From Streptomyces sp. RPA4-2 (GTDB taxonomy: Bacteria; Actinomycetota; Actinomycetes; Streptomycetales; Streptomycetaceae), in contig NZ_CP050975.2 in assembly GCF_012273515.2 (NCBI RefSeq), positions 8,494,001-8,558,000 of the forward strand: a DNA stretch of 64,000 nt, in the 5' to 3' direction. Both the position numbers and the translations under genes were made by a program. This document shows positions 8,892 through 20,347 of the stretch, piece by piece; positions within the stretch are counted from its first letter, which is position 1, and each line of letters begins with the position of its first letter. The notes beneath the pieces were generated by a model. The model was given only the letters and a program-made list of their open reading frames with translations. It was not told where the DNA came from and did no database searches.

Positions 8892-9704
8892 CCTCGCTGC
8901 TCTCGGCCGCCGTCACAGCGGGCTGAGGGTCCCTGCCGCGAAGGCGGCCGATCCGCACGAGGACGGCCCGGTCCGAGAGCATCCGCGAGCACCTGGTGGA
9001 CGAGACCGGCGGGGGCACGCACGTCGTGCTTCCGGCCGACTGGGGCCGGTCCGGCTTCCGGGAAACGTCCTGATCCCGGTCGTCTTCCGCCCGGGCAAAC
9101 AGTGTCTTGGGTGACACCGCATGGCAGTCAGTGACCCGCCCGACGCGAGCCCTCTCACAAAGAAGCGACCCGCTCGGGTACCACGGTGTTCTGAGATAGG
9201 GCCCATGAAGGAGGAGCGCTGCCGGTGCCTCTGGGACGGCTTCTCCGCGGCCGTCGACGGTGACGTACACGGTGGGCGGCCCTGTGTTGCGCACCTGAGC
9301 GGTCGGCGTGCCGCGCCGCGTCACGTCGCGCGCCGGGCACACGTAACGCAGGTCCCGAAACCGTAGGTGCCGCAGGACAGCTTCTGTCCGGCGGGGAGAG
9401 CGGCGCGGCAGGTGCGCCCGGCGCCGACGCGGTCGTCGTCCGGGTCGACGGCGTGGTGCGGCAGCGAAGTGCCCAGGGCACCCGGAGCGCTCCTCCATCG
9501 GTCTCGTGTGCCATGGCTGCACACCGTTCGGACCCCGTCGGCCGGGTCCGGGGGAAAGATCTTCGCCCACCATGTGCCTGGCGCGTCCACCGGCAGCGGA
9601 TGCCGGCGCAGCGGTTGGCCGCGAACGCACGAGGGCCCGTTCCCCGGTTCGGCCCGAAGACCCGGGCCCTCGGCGACACGCCTACGGACCTGGCGGGCGG
9701 CAGC
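8892..9704. other. 813 bp without a supported gene
   Basis: Several frames are open because of GC bias, but none has family features. A minus-strand 89-codon frame at 9321-9590 ends in a cysteine-rich tail with two CxxC-like pairs; I cannot support it as a gene. The next real gene is the minus-strand acetyltransferase ending at 9705. Confidence 0.45.
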
Positions 9705-10547
9705 TCAGGCCGGGAAGGCGAACAGGTGGTACTCGGCCATCTTCGTGAAGCCGAAGCGCCGGTACAGTGGCTCCCCCGCGGGGCTCGCCACGAGCGCGGC
9801 GCAGCGCATTCCCCTCTCCTGTCCGACCCGGAGCGCGGCGGTCGTCAGAGCCGCACCGATACCTCGCCGACGATGTGCTTCGGCCACGTGCACGAGGAAG
9901 ATGCCGGCCACTGCGTGGGCGGTGATCACCACCGTCGACCCGACCACCTGGCCGTCCAGTACCGCGGCCAGCCGGACGATGTCCGCGTTGTCCGCGCGTT
10001 GCGACTCGATGCGCACCATCTCGGCCTCCAGGCCGGAGGCGATACCCATCGACGTCCGGTACGTCCGGACCAGGTCCTCCAGCCGTTCCCCGTCCCGGAC
10101 CGTCTCCACCCGCAGGCCGGCGCGCGCATCGTCCGAACCGGCCGGAGCGAGCGTGTCGTCCGGGTGGCCGAGCGGCCTCACCATCACCGGAAGGACGGCG
10201 AGTTCCCATCCTCCGTGGCGTTCCAGGGCGGCGGCGGTGCCCTCGGGGCTGTCGGGACCGACCCACCACCACCACGGAAGACCCGCCAGGTCTGTGCGGG
10301 CGGCAGCCACAGCCTGCCCGACCGAGGGCGCGGACCGCACTCGCAGCACGCCGTTGAACTGTGGGGCGGCAAGCCCGCTGCGGAACTGATCGAGGACGGA
10401 TCCGGGACGGCCCGCCGCATCCCAACCCATGAGGTACTGACGGAAATTGGCGAACACCGACGCCGCCAAGCCAGGGTCCTGAGCAGCGCTGGGTGCTTGC
10501 GTCTGGTCGTCGTGTGGCGTGCCGATCGCCCTTGCTGCACTCACCAT
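9705..10547 (-). CDS. GNAT family N-acetyltransferase
   Basis: A roughly 280-residue protein whose C-terminal half is a GNAT domain: the acetyl-CoA pyrophosphate loop appears as HRRRGIGAAL, preceded by AGIFLVHVAEA and followed by SPAGEPLYRRFGF, a very typical GNAT ending. The N-terminal half (WWWWVGPDSPEGTAAALERHGGW) resembles the second, degenerate domain of two-domain GNATs. Three in-frame ATGs exist (10565, 10553, 10547); 10547 was chosen because an AAGAAGG-type site lies about 8 nt before it. Substrate unknown. No operon partners on this strand. Confidence 0.8.
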   Translation of the reverse strand: MVSAARAIGTPHDDQTQAPSAAQDPGLAASVFANFRQYLMGWDAAGRPGSVLDQFRSGLAAPQFNGVLRVRSAPSVGQAVAAARTDLAGLPWWWWVGPDSPEGTAAALERHGGWELAVLPVMVRPLGHPDDTLAPAGSDDARAGLRVETVRDGERLEDLVRTYRTSMGIASGLEAEMVRIESQRADNADIVRLAAVLDGQVVGSTVVITAHAVAGIFLVHVAEAHRRRGIGAALTTAALRVGQERGMRCAALVASPAGEPLYRRFGFTKMAEYHLFAFPA

Positions 10548-10779
10548 GAACATGGCCTTCTTCATTGCGCTGGTCTGCTGCCTGACGGGGGCTCGGGGGA
10601 GTGGAGTGGCGGGCGCGTCGCTGTTCCTGCGTGCGGCCCCTCGTCCGAACTCCTGCCGATCACCGGGAGTCCAAGCCAGTTCGGCGTGTCGCTCACCTGC
10701 CGCTCCGGCCCCCTCCCATTGCCATTGTGGACCACCGTGTGCGTGGAACGCGCTGTTCACCTTCCAGGAGCTCGTCGGC

Positions 10780-11115
10780 CTCTGTCGCCTGCTCGCGCGC
10801 CGGCGGCACGCCGTGCACGACCTTCGGCGCAGGACTCCACACAGCGATCGAGCAGGTCACCGGCGAGGCCCCCATCAGCACCCTGAGTGCCGCCGCCGCG
10901 GTCACCGTTCCCACGGCGGGATTCGTCTTCTTCACCTGGCTCCCGCATGCACGTCGCTACAAAAGCCGTCCCTGCGACAGCGGGGCGTCCTGCCGATGAC
11001 CGCCGCCGCGATCCTGGCCTGTACGTTCGCGGGTACGTGGGCGGGTCTGTGCGCCGGTGGGGTGGCGGCGAGCGTGGCGGTGTCCCTGACCATACGTCAC
11101 CGCATTCAGACGACC
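10780..11115 (+). pseudogene. membrane-protein remnant, possibly LtrA-like C-terminus
   Basis: Two frames give consecutive hydrophobic segments. The first reads GLHTAIEQVTGEAP and then a membrane-like stretch to about 10970; the second continues from about 10990 with MTAAAILACTFAGTWAGL and a further hydrophobic run. The amphipathic-then-membrane layout resembles the end of low-temperature-requirement A proteins. With a frame change and no start, it is best read as a decayed 3' fragment. The family call is weak. Confidence 0.3.
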
Positions 11116-11258
11116 GTCGGTGTCACAGATCGGCTGCCTGTCCGGTCAAACCCCCCAGCTGCATGCAGGTGTCATCGCCGCACCTGCGTAAGCGCAGGGG
11201 AGCAGGAGCATCTGGCCTGACCCTCGACACTTCGGGCTCATGAAAGGGATGACGGACG

Positions 11259-11714
11259 ATGACACCTCACGGGGAACTGCCCGCACCGCGGCATGGCCTC
11301 CTCCTCACGCATTTCCTGACAGTGCGTGATGTGGCCGTGTCCCGGCGCTTCTATGCCGACGTCTTCGGCGGCGAGGTCGTGATGGAGGAGAACCCGGCGA
11401 TGGTCAAGGTCGCCAACAGCTGGATCATCATGAATCCCGGAGGCGGGCCCACGCCTGACAAGCCGGGGGTCACACTGGAGGCACCCCGGAGCGGTGAGCG
11501 TGTGTCCAGCTTCCTCAATGTGCGGGTGGCCGACATGGCCGCTTTCCACGCCCACGCCGTCGCACAGGGGGCCGACTTCCTCACCGAGCCCGTCGACCGC
11601 GGGGCCGAGCTGCGTTGCTACCTGCGCGACCCCGACGGTTACCTCATCGAGGTGGGCCAGTCCACCGGTCTGCTCGCGGGGATCCATGCGGAAACACCCG
11701 CAGAGTCCAGGTGA
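11259..11714 (+). CDS. VOC family (glyoxalase/bleomycin-resistance fold) protein
   Basis: A 151-residue vicinal-oxygen-chelate domain protein. The first beta-alpha-beta unit reads LTHFLTVRDVAVSRRFYADVFGG and the second ends in CYLRDPDGYLIEVGQSTG, with the usual His/Glu metal positions (H18 region and E in LIEVG). VOC proteins are dioxygenases, lyases or drug-binding proteins; the substrate cannot be read from sequence. The ribosome site is weak. It precedes the NmrA-like gene by about 90 bp and may be cotranscribed with it. Confidence 0.8.
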   Translation: MTPHGELPAPRHGLLLTHFLTVRDVAVSRRFYADVFGGEVVMEENPAMVKVANSWIIMNPGGGPTPDKPGVTLEAPRSGERVSSFLNVRVADMAAFHAHAVAQGADFLTEPVDRGAELRCYLRDPDGYLIEVGQSTGLLAGIHAETPAESR

Positions 11715-11807
11715 GCACCAGGACCGTGCGTCCGCGGAGGCGAAACCGCATGACGACGGTGTCCCACTGACGTCCGCGCGTTTCCCTTGGCATGGGAGAT
11801 TCTCCGA

Positions 11808-12611
11808 ATGAAGGTCGTTGTGGTCGACGACGGCGGACTCATAGGCGTCGAGACCGCGCTCTGGGTCCGGGATCACGGACACGAAGTCGACGTGATCTCG
11901 GCACCCGAGGGTCTTCACTCGCTCAGCCGAGAAGAGATCGCCGCGGCCCTGCACGACTGCGCGGTGGTGATTGACCTTTCGTGTCAGCCGTCCCTGGCCG
12001 CTGGAACCCTCATCGAGGGCCAGAGCCTTGTCGTGGACGAGGAGAGTCTCGCCAGATCATGGCTCTGTTCCACCAGCGGGCTTCTCCGGGCCGAGAAGGC
12101 CGCTGGTGTCAAGCATCATGTCTCCTTGTCCGTCGTTGGCGTGGACCGGATCGGAAGTGAGGGCGTCTTCCGCGTTCTCCAGGCTCAGGAATCGCTTGTT
12201 CAGCGGTCAGGAACGTCCTATTCCATACTTCGCGCCACGCAGATGTTCGAGTCAGCCGAGGACATAGCGACTGCGGGCACCGAGGACGGGATCGTACGGG
12301 TGCCACCGCTCGAAGTGCGGCCGGTGGCCCTGACGGACGTGGCCATGTTGCTCGCGCATACCGCAGTGTCCCGACCTCTGATCGGCGTCCATGAGATCGC
12401 CGGCCCGGAGAAGTTCAGGCTGGACGCCTTCATACGTGCCGCACTCCCGGCGCATCTCGAGTACCGCCGGGTCTTCACGGACGTCCGCAGCCCGTTCTTC
12501 GGAGCCCGGCCTCGGCCCTCGGACCTTCTTCCTGGTGCTGGCGCCTTCATCGCGCAGACGACCTACCGGGAATGGTTCAACAGTCGCCCCGCTCCCGACA
12601 TCCCTTCTTAG
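11808..12611 (+). CDS. NmrA/NAD(P)-binding atypical SDR family protein
   Basis: A 267-residue atypical SDR (NmrA-like) protein. It opens with a Rossmann strand MKVVVVDDGGLIGVE and continues with HVSLSVVGVDRI, a motif region typical of NmrA-like quinone reductases and redox sensors, then YSILRATQMFE and VRPVALTDVA. The glycine motif is degenerate (DDGGLIG instead of GATGxxG), so cofactor binding may be altered. ATG 11808 was preferred over an ATG 21 bp upstream because the protein then starts at the first beta strand. Confidence 0.75.
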   Translation: MKVVVVDDGGLIGVETALWVRDHGHEVDVISAPEGLHSLSREEIAAALHDCAVVIDLSCQPSLAAGTLIEGQSLVVDEESLARSWLCSTSGLLRAEKAAGVKHHVSLSVVGVDRIGSEGVFRVLQAQESLVQRSGTSYSILRATQMFESAEDIATAGTEDGIVRVPPLEVRPVALTDVAMLLAHTAVSRPLIGVHEIAGPEKFRLDAFIRAALPAHLEYRRVFTDVRSPFFGARPRPSDLLPGAGAFIAQTTYREWFNSRPAPDIPS

Positions 12612-12793
12612 GGCATGGAATCGGTCACCGACGAGGGCGCCCCCGCATCGGCGGCTCTTCCTCTCGCCCTGGCCGTCCGGTCCTGACCCGACCGGACCGT
12701 GGAGAGGGCCGGAGCGCGCACGGATGCCTGGCCGAGCTCCTGGAGGAAAAAAGCCACTGCCGCTGCTGCGGCCGAAGACAAAGAGGATGATTC

Positions 12794-13425
12794 ATGTCCG
12801 GAGAAGCCACAGAACCGGTGCCTCAGATGGTTCTGCCTCCACCGACCAGCGCGGCGGTCTTCCTGGTCGTCACGGTCGACAGCGGCGGCGAGGCCACCGT
12901 TCGCGAGCTGCTGTCCGACCTCGGCTGACTGGAACGGGCCGTGGGGTTCCGGGCCCAGCCCGCTGGCAGGCTGAGCTGCGTCACCGGCATCGGTTCGCAC
13001 GCCTGGGACCGCCTGTTCGCCGGACCGCGCCCGGCCCGGCTGCATCCTTTCAGGGCTCTGCACGTCCCGTGCACCGAGCTGTCGCCACCCCTGGCGACCT
13101 GCTGTTCCACCTCTGCGCCTCACGGCTGGACCTGTGCTTCGCGCTCGCCGCGGAGATCATGGGCCGACTGGCCGTTCGGATCCGTGGGCCGTGGGGAGTT
13201 CGGCACCTATTTCATCGGCTGGCGCGTAGCCCCGAGGTCACGGAGACGATGCTGGAGCGGATGTTCCTGGGCACGTCGACAGCGCGGTACGACCGCATTC
13301 TGGATTTCTCCACTTCGGTCACGGGCTCCCTGTTCTTCACGCCCACCGCGGACTTCCTGGAAGACCTGCCCGAAGCGCCGGCCGTCGAGGTCTCCGCCGC
13401 CGCTCGGACCGGCATACACGACTGA
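12794..13425 (+). pseudogene. DyP-type peroxidase pseudogene
   Basis: Clear remains of a dye-decolourising haem peroxidase, a family usually 310-330 residues long. The frame from ATG 12794 stops at TGA 12926-12928 (codon 45), then continues in frame with GFRAQPAGRLSCVTGIGSHAWDRLFAG. A shift leads to TPGDLLFHLCASRLDLCF. After that the sequence jumps straight to SVGRGEFGTYFIG and TETMLERMFLGTSTARYDRILDFST, so roughly 110-130 residues are deleted, including the GxxDG motif and proximal haem ligand. At least one stop, two frame changes and one deletion rule out function. Confidence 0.85.
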
Positions 13426-13453
13426 TCGGGAGAGGAGAGCCGAGTCCCCGCTG

Positions 13454-13511
13454 CCCCCGACCGTGCTGCCTCCGTCCGCACAGGACCGGACGGACGCAGC
13501 ACGGTCGGGGG
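13454..13511. terminator. long bidirectional hairpin terminator
   Basis: CCCCCGACCGTGCTGC (13454-13469) pairs with its complement at 13496-13511, and the inner TCCGTCCG/CGGACGGA extends the stem to about 24 bp with one mismatch and an 8-nt loop. It lies between the convergent DyP pseudogene and ilvC. Confidence 0.75.
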
Positions 13512-13596
13512 CGCCCCGTGCATGCGGCGGCGCCTGCGTTCCGACGCGGGTACGTACCGTCCGGGCAGCTTCCTCAACCGCGGCTGGGGCGAGGGG

Positions 13597-15026
<1,430 letters not shown>

Positions 15027-16094
15027 ATGCTTCAAGACAAGTTCGACCATTCTGATGACCTCTCGACGACGGGCATCGCGACGCTGGAAGATCTGCGCAG
15101 GCACCTGCAGTGGGCCATCGAAGTGGAACACTCCACGCTGCCGCCCTACCTGACTGCCCTGTACTCCCTCGACCCCATGCGGAACGCGGACGCCGCCCAG
15201 CTCATCGGCGGTGTCTTCGTCGAGGAGATGATTCACCTCGCGCTGGCCGCGAACCTGCTCAACGCGGTCGGTGGACAACCCCGCCTGGACGCGCCCCATA
15301 TGCTGCCTCCGCACCCGCGGACGATGCCGCACGCCGACCGGTCCATCGCGCTGGCCCTGCTGCCGTTCGGGCAGGAGGCCCTCGGAATGTTCCTGCGTCT
15401 CGAACAGCCGGCGCATCCGGGAGACCCGGCCGAGGGCGACAACTACGAGACCATCGGGCAGTTCTACGACGCCATCGAGAAGGGTCTGCGGCGCCTGTGC
15501 GCCGAAGTGGGTGAGGACCAGGTCTTCACCGGGGACCCCGCCCGTCAGGTCGCCGGCGGCCCGTTCGCCCACACGGCCGGGCACCTCAGCCCGGTCACCG
15601 ACCTCGACTCGGCGCTTGCGGCGCTGGGGGAGATCGTCGAGCAGGGCGAGGGCGCGGCCCGCGCCGACGTCTGGGACGAGGACATCGACCTGTTCCACCC
15701 CGAGACCAAGGCGGTCTCCCACTACTACCGGTTCCAGGAACTCGCGCTGGGGCGGCGCTACCAGCCTGGGGACACGCCTGAGTCCGGCCCCACCGGCGAG
15801 GCGGTGACCGTGGACCCCGCGGGGATCCGTCCCTTGCGTCCCAACCCACGGCTGGAGGATCACCCCGAGGGCAGCGCGATCCGCACCGCGCAGGAAGCGT
15901 TCAACCAGACGTACTGCAAGATGTTGCAACAGCTGGAGCAGGCCTTCAACGGCAACCCGGCGATGCTGGGAATGTCGGTGGGCACGATGTACGCGATCAA
16001 GGGACAGGCGCAGAGCCTGATGGCCATCCAGGACGACGACGGTCTCGCCGTTGGCCCCACCTTCGCCTACGTCGCACCCGAGTACCGGGTCTGA
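15027..16094 (+). CDS. ferritin-like domain protein (VioB/RebD ferritin-like family)
   Basis: A 355-residue protein with the ferritin-like domain found in iminophenylpyruvate dimer synthases (VioB, RebD) and many stand-alone actinobacterial proteins. Di-iron-type ligands are visible: AIEVEHSTLPPYL near the N-terminus and GVFVEEMIHLALAANLLNAVGG after it, giving ExxH pairs. The C-terminal part contains FNQTYCKMLQQLEQAFNG and GMSVGTMYAIKGQAQSLM, also family features. It is alone, not in a bisindole cluster, so its reaction is unknown. ATG 15027 is used; GTG 15012 is an alternative. Confidence 0.8.
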   Translation: MLQDKFDHSDDLSTTGIATLEDLRRHLQWAIEVEHSTLPPYLTALYSLDPMRNADAAQLIGGVFVEEMIHLALAANLLNAVGGQPRLDAPHMLPPHPRTMPHADRSIALALLPFGQEALGMFLRLEQPAHPGDPAEGDNYETIGQFYDAIEKGLRRLCAEVGEDQVFTGDPARQVAGGPFAHTAGHLSPVTDLDSALAALGEIVEQGEGAARADVWDEDIDLFHPETKAVSHYYRFQELALGRRYQPGDTPESGPTGEAVTVDPAGIRPLRPNPRLEDHPEGSAIRTAQEAFNQTYCKMLQQLEQAFNGNPAMLGMSVGTMYAIKGQAQSLMAIQDDDGLAVGPTFAYVAPEYRV

Positions 16095-16472
16095 ATCACG
16101 GACCCTCGCACGGTCAGTGCCGGTACCGGACCGAGCCTCGGCTCGGTGCGCCTTGGCGCGCACGTTCCGTGTGCCGGCACTTTCCTCCTTCTGTGACACC
16201 GAGAGGACCGGCTGTGGTGAGGGGGCCGGACGGCCGCTCAGCGCCTCTCCCAGCTCCCGGCCGCCCTGAGGGCCGTGCGGGCGAAGACCGCGGTTCGAGT
16301 GCTGTCACAGATCAGCGCACCGCACGGTCGGTAGCCGCAAAAGGTGCAAATGGGCTGGCTCGACATCTGTCTGTCATCGGGGCCAGGGTGCGGCGCCGGG
16401 TCGCTCCGGTGGTGCACCCGGCCACGGTTCACCGCACCTTGCGTACTTCCCGCTATCTGAGCACGCAGCCTG
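16095..16472. other. intergenic, one small hairpin
   Basis: 378 bp without a supported gene. ACCGAGC-CTCG-GCTCGGT (16130-16147) is a 7-bp stem with a 4-nt loop 36 bp after the ferritin-like stop and may be its terminator. Nothing else was recognised before the PAS pseudogene. Confidence 0.45.
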
Positions 16473-18816
16473 ATGACCAGCAACGACAAGGTGAACGTCA
16501 GCCGGCCGCTGGACACGCGCGAGCTGCCCGACTCGGTGAACTCGGTGTTCGACGAGGAGGGAACGGTGGTCGCATGGACACAGGCCGCCGAGCGGCTCGT
16601 CGGACATCCCGCGGGCGATATGGTCGGCCGCCGCTTCACACAGTGGTTCCGACCTGCGCGCAAGCACCCACCTCAGCGGCCTTCCTCGAACTGTGCCGTG
16701 CTCGCAACGGCTGGTCGGGTACGACGGCGGTGCGCCATCGCGACGGGCATGTGTTCGACCTCGGTCTGCGGATCTCGATGGTGCGAGGGCGCGACGCAAC
16801 AGCGCAGTGGTCTGGTGACCGTGCCCGGCGTCGGCACGCCGCCCGGGGAAGCGGTGAACGGATCGGCGGGGGAGTTCCTTCTCGCGTCCGCACAGATCGG
16901 CGTCGTCGTTCGTGACCTCCGGCTCATGTGCACCTGGGTGAACGACACGATGGAGAGCCACGACGGCATTTCCGGTGACCGACGGCTGGGGCGCCGATTC
17001 ACCGACGTACTGCCCGGGGCCAAGGCCGAGGCGCTCGAGGCAGTGATGCAGGTGCTCAAAAGCGGCATCACCAGGGTGCGCGAGTACCGATCGTGGCTGG
17101 CGACGGGCCCGCGTCGGGAACACTCGTTCGCGGCCTCGTTCGTCTGCCTTCAGGGCGTCGACGGCAAGGCGCTCGGGATGTGCGTCATCAGCGTCGGCGT
17201 CACCGAAGACCGACGTACGTGCGACCGCCCCGCCGTCCTCGTTAAGGTCGGCGCGCGACTCGGCAGCAACCTGGATGTGGTGCAGACCGGCCAGGAACTG
17301 GCCAACCACGCCGTGCCCCTGCTCGCCGACCACGTCGCCGTCGACCTGGAGCAGTCGGTGACGAGCGTTGACGGGGCCCCGTTCCGCATCGGCTCCGTGG
17401 GCGAACTCCCCCTGCATTCAGGGGCTTCCATCCACGAAGGCGTCCCGGAATCTCCACGGGCATGCGGCGAGCCAATCCCCTGGCCGCTCACCTCATCCTT
17501 CACCGACGTCCTGCGCGCCGGCAGGCCCCACCTGGAGCCGATCCTGGGCACCGCCGCGGGCACGTCGGCCGACCAGGATCCGGTGCGGGCCCAGAAGATC
17601 CACGAGAAAGGCATGCACTCCCTGATGGTCGAACCCATCCGCGCGGGGCGTGTCCTGCTGGGTGCGGCGTTGTTCATCCGCACGGCGGACCCGACGCTCT
17701 TCTAGGAGGTCGATCTGCTCCTTGCTGAAGCGCTCGTCGGCCGCGCAGCGCAGTCCTTGGACAACGCGCGCCAGTACGCCCGTGGACACACCACCGCTCT
17801 GACACTCCAACGCCATCTGCTCCTGCACCACTTGAAAGGTGACATGGCGGGCGAGGTCGCCTCACGCTACCGCCCCACCGACATGGACAACGGCGTCGGC
17901 GGCGACTGGTTCGATGTGATCCCGCTGCCCGGCGCCCAGGTGGCCCTCGTTGTGGGCGACGTGGTCGGACATGGTCTCCAGGCTGCGGCGACCATGGGCA
18001 GACTCCGCACCGCCGTCCACACGCTCGCCGACATGGATCTCGCTCCGGACGAACTTCTGGCGCACCTGGACGACACGGTCCAGCGACTGGCCGGGTGGAC
18101 ACACCGATGCCACGGACCAGCCCCCGGTGGTGGGTGCGACCTGCCTCTACGCTGTCTACGAACCGGTCTCCCGGACGTGCTCCATGGCACGGGCCAGGCA
18201 TCCCCCACCCGCGATCATTGGTCCGCAGGGTCAGGTCGCCTTCCCCGACCTCCCCTCAGGAGCCCCTCGGTATCGGGGTGGGCGTCCCTTTCGAGGCCGT
18301 GGAACTCGAACTGCCCGAGGGAAGTCTCCTCGCTCTGCACACAGACGGTCTGATCGAGGCCGGAGTTCACGACATCGACGTGGGAATGCTCCGGTTGGGC
18401 AGCGCCTTGGCGCAACCGGGTTGCTCTCTCGAAGAGCTCTGCACCAGCGCGACGGAACCACGCTCCCCAACGAGGAGAACGATGTCCGTCGCGCCCGGCA
18501 CGTGGCGACCCGTCAGCTGACCGAATGGGTGCTGGAGACTCTGGGAGACTCTACGGAACTGATCATCATGTGAACTGGTGACCAAGCCGTCCGGTACAGC
18601 ATCGGTCCGATCGTGCTGCGCCTGATCCAACATCAGGTCCTCACCTGCGAGGTGTCCGATACCGAGCTGTGCTCTCCGCGTCTTCGACGTGCTCGCACGA
18701 TCGACGAGAACGGCCGCGGCCTGTTCCTGGTGGCCCAGCTGTCCCGGAGCTGGGGTTCCCGCTCGATACCGGGCGGCAAGGTCGTCTGGGTCGAAGAAGC
18801 ATTCGCGATGGGCTGA
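16473..18816 (+). pseudogene. decayed PAS-GAF-SpoIIE phosphatase-HATPase regulator
   Basis: Remains of the large Streptomyces partner-switch protein that joins sensor domains, a PP2C phosphatase and a kinase-like ATPase. PAS repeats lie at 16480-17220, with a double frame change at about 16660-16820. A GAF-like segment follows (SLMVEPIRAGRVLLGAALF). A TAG at 17703-17705 cuts the frame, which then continues with LLLAEALVGRAAQSLDNARQ. The SpoIIE part is readable (RYRPTDMDNGVGGDWFDV, VVGDVVGHGLQAAATMG) to about 18090, then in two more frames. The C-terminal HATPase reads ATRQLTEWVLETLGDSTEL and, after another break, RTIDENGRGLFLVAQLSRSWG. At least four lesions make it non-functional. Confidence 0.85.
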
Positions 18817-18916
18817 TGATCGCCTGCGACCACGCTGTGTCCCCGCCCCGGGGTGCCGACCGTCGAAAGCCGCGCACGGTCATGTGCGCAAGCACGCCGT
18901 GGCGGGTGCCCTGCTA

Positions 18917-19798
18917 TCACTGGATCCGGTCGAAGAAGAGGCCGCCGTGTGTGTGGGGTTCGTTCCAGGACCGTAGCTTGTCCGGGTTGAGCATGACCCA
19001 GACCTGGGCGACGTGGTCGTCGGTGATGTCGAGGCCGATGACGCCGGCAACATGGTGGCCGTATCGGGCGACGAGTCCGGTGCGGCCGTTGACTGAATGG
19101 GTGGTCAGGGCGGTGCGCGGGCGGCGGGCCAAGAGCGTGAGCAGGCTGTCGGCGACCTGTCGGCTGCCGTGGACCTGCCCGGTCAGGGTCCGCACCTTGC
19201 CGCCACCGTCGAAGAACGCGGTGACGTCCGGACACAGCAATGAGGCGAGCCGTTCGGCGTCCTCGGTGAGGCAGGCCTCGCGGACCGCGCGAGCCAGGGC
19301 TTCCTGCTGCTGCGGCGTCGTGGGCCGGGAGCGTTGCACCGTCAGCCAGCGCCGGGCACGATCGGCGAGTTCCGCTGTCTCGGGCTCCGTGCGGCCCACG
19401 ATGTCGGCGACCGTTCTCTTGGCCATGCCGAAGACGCGAAGCACGAACGTCGCCCGTTCTGCCGAGGGCAACGACTCCAACACGTTCAGCACGACCCGGC
19501 CGGCCTCTTCCTCTGCACTCGGGGGCTGCCGACGGGCATCATCTTTGTGGTCCGTCGCACCCGGGCCGGCCGGCGCGAGCCGGTCCAGACAGATCCCGCC
19601 CGCGGTCCTGGCCAGCCATGACCGGGGAACGGCGATCCGATGACGCTCCGCGTCGGACAGCTCGTACCACCGGCGGTAGGTTTGATCGACAACGCTCTCC
19701 GCCACAGCCGGGCTGCCCAGCATCCAGTACGCGACATCCAGCAGGAACCGACGCTCGTCCAAGAGCTCCGTAATCGGCACCGTCTCACCTGGGTCCAT
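18917..19798 (-). CDS. ECF41-type RNA polymerase sigma factor with SnoaL-like domain
   Basis: A 293-residue sigma factor. Region 2 (RRFLLDVAYWMLGSPAVAESVVDQTYRRW) and region 4 (RATFVLRVFGMAKRTVADIVG) come first. The C-terminal SnoaL-like domain carries both ECF41 hallmark motifs, DGGGKV (in FFDGGGKVRTL) and NPDKL (in VMLNPDKLRSW). In ECF41 this domain modulates the sigma factor in cis, replacing an anti-sigma protein. ATG 19798 has a GGAGGGGGG ribosome site about 12 nt upstream. ECF41 genes usually sit beside an oxidoreductase, epimerase or carboxymuconolactone-decarboxylase target; none is adjacent here. Confidence 0.9.
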   Translation of the reverse strand: MDPGETVPITELLDERRFLLDVAYWMLGSPAVAESVVDQTYRRWYELSDAERHRIAVPRSWLARTAGGICLDRLAPAGPGATDHKDDARRQPPSAEEEAGRVVLNVLESLPSAERATFVLRVFGMAKRTVADIVGRTEPETAELADRARRWLTVQRSRPTTPQQQEALARAVREACLTEDAERLASLLCPDVTAFFDGGGKVRTLTGQVHGSRQVADSLLTLLARRPRTALTTHSVNGRTGLVARYGHHVAGVIGLDITDDHVAQVWVMLNPDKLRSWNEPHTHGGLFFDRIQ

Positions 19799-20347
19799 GC
19801 GGCATCCCCCCCTCCAGGACGACCCTGTACGCATCAGCGCCGTCGACGTCGGCTCAACCCATAGACCGGAGACTCGCGGATCTTGTGACATGGGCCCGGC
19901 GCCCCGCGCGTCGACGCCACAGAGTCTTGCCGAACGCGCCTGCTCACGTGCCAGGACACGAAACGCCTGTCGTTCAGGCGTGAGCCCACCACCCTGCGGA
20001 TATCTCACACAACCGGCATACCGCGACGATCACACATCGTCAGCCCCCCGCGACAACACGCCTCAAAGGTCAGTAACCCAGATGATGCTGACGGCTGTGG
20101 TGTGGCGCAGCCGCACTCCTCGGGACGAGTATGAAACTCGCTATGCGGTCTTCGCAGGGCTGTGAAAGCTGAGCGCCCTGGCAGCCTGTGCAGTACTGCT
20201 CTGGTCAGGCTGCCTAGCGACATGGGTGAGCTGCGCCGCAGGCGACCGATCACCCGCGCCGACGGTAGCTGGGTGCACCACCCCCGGAGCCCAGGAACTC
20301 GCATCCCGGACGGAGTCCTGAGCGACATCGAGCATTGAGGAGCTGAA
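19799..20347. other. divergent intergenic region, no gene seen
   Basis: 549 bp between the minus-strand ECF41 gene and the plus-strand phosphatase. It must hold both promoters. No remnant or strong symmetric element was recognised. GAGGAG at 20337-20342 serves the phosphatase GTG start. Confidence 0.5.

Noticed and set aside
9321..9590. 89-codon minus-strand frame with a cysteine-rich tail
   Set aside because: No ribosome site, no homologous motif beyond two CxxC-like pairs, and neighbouring frames look equally plausible.
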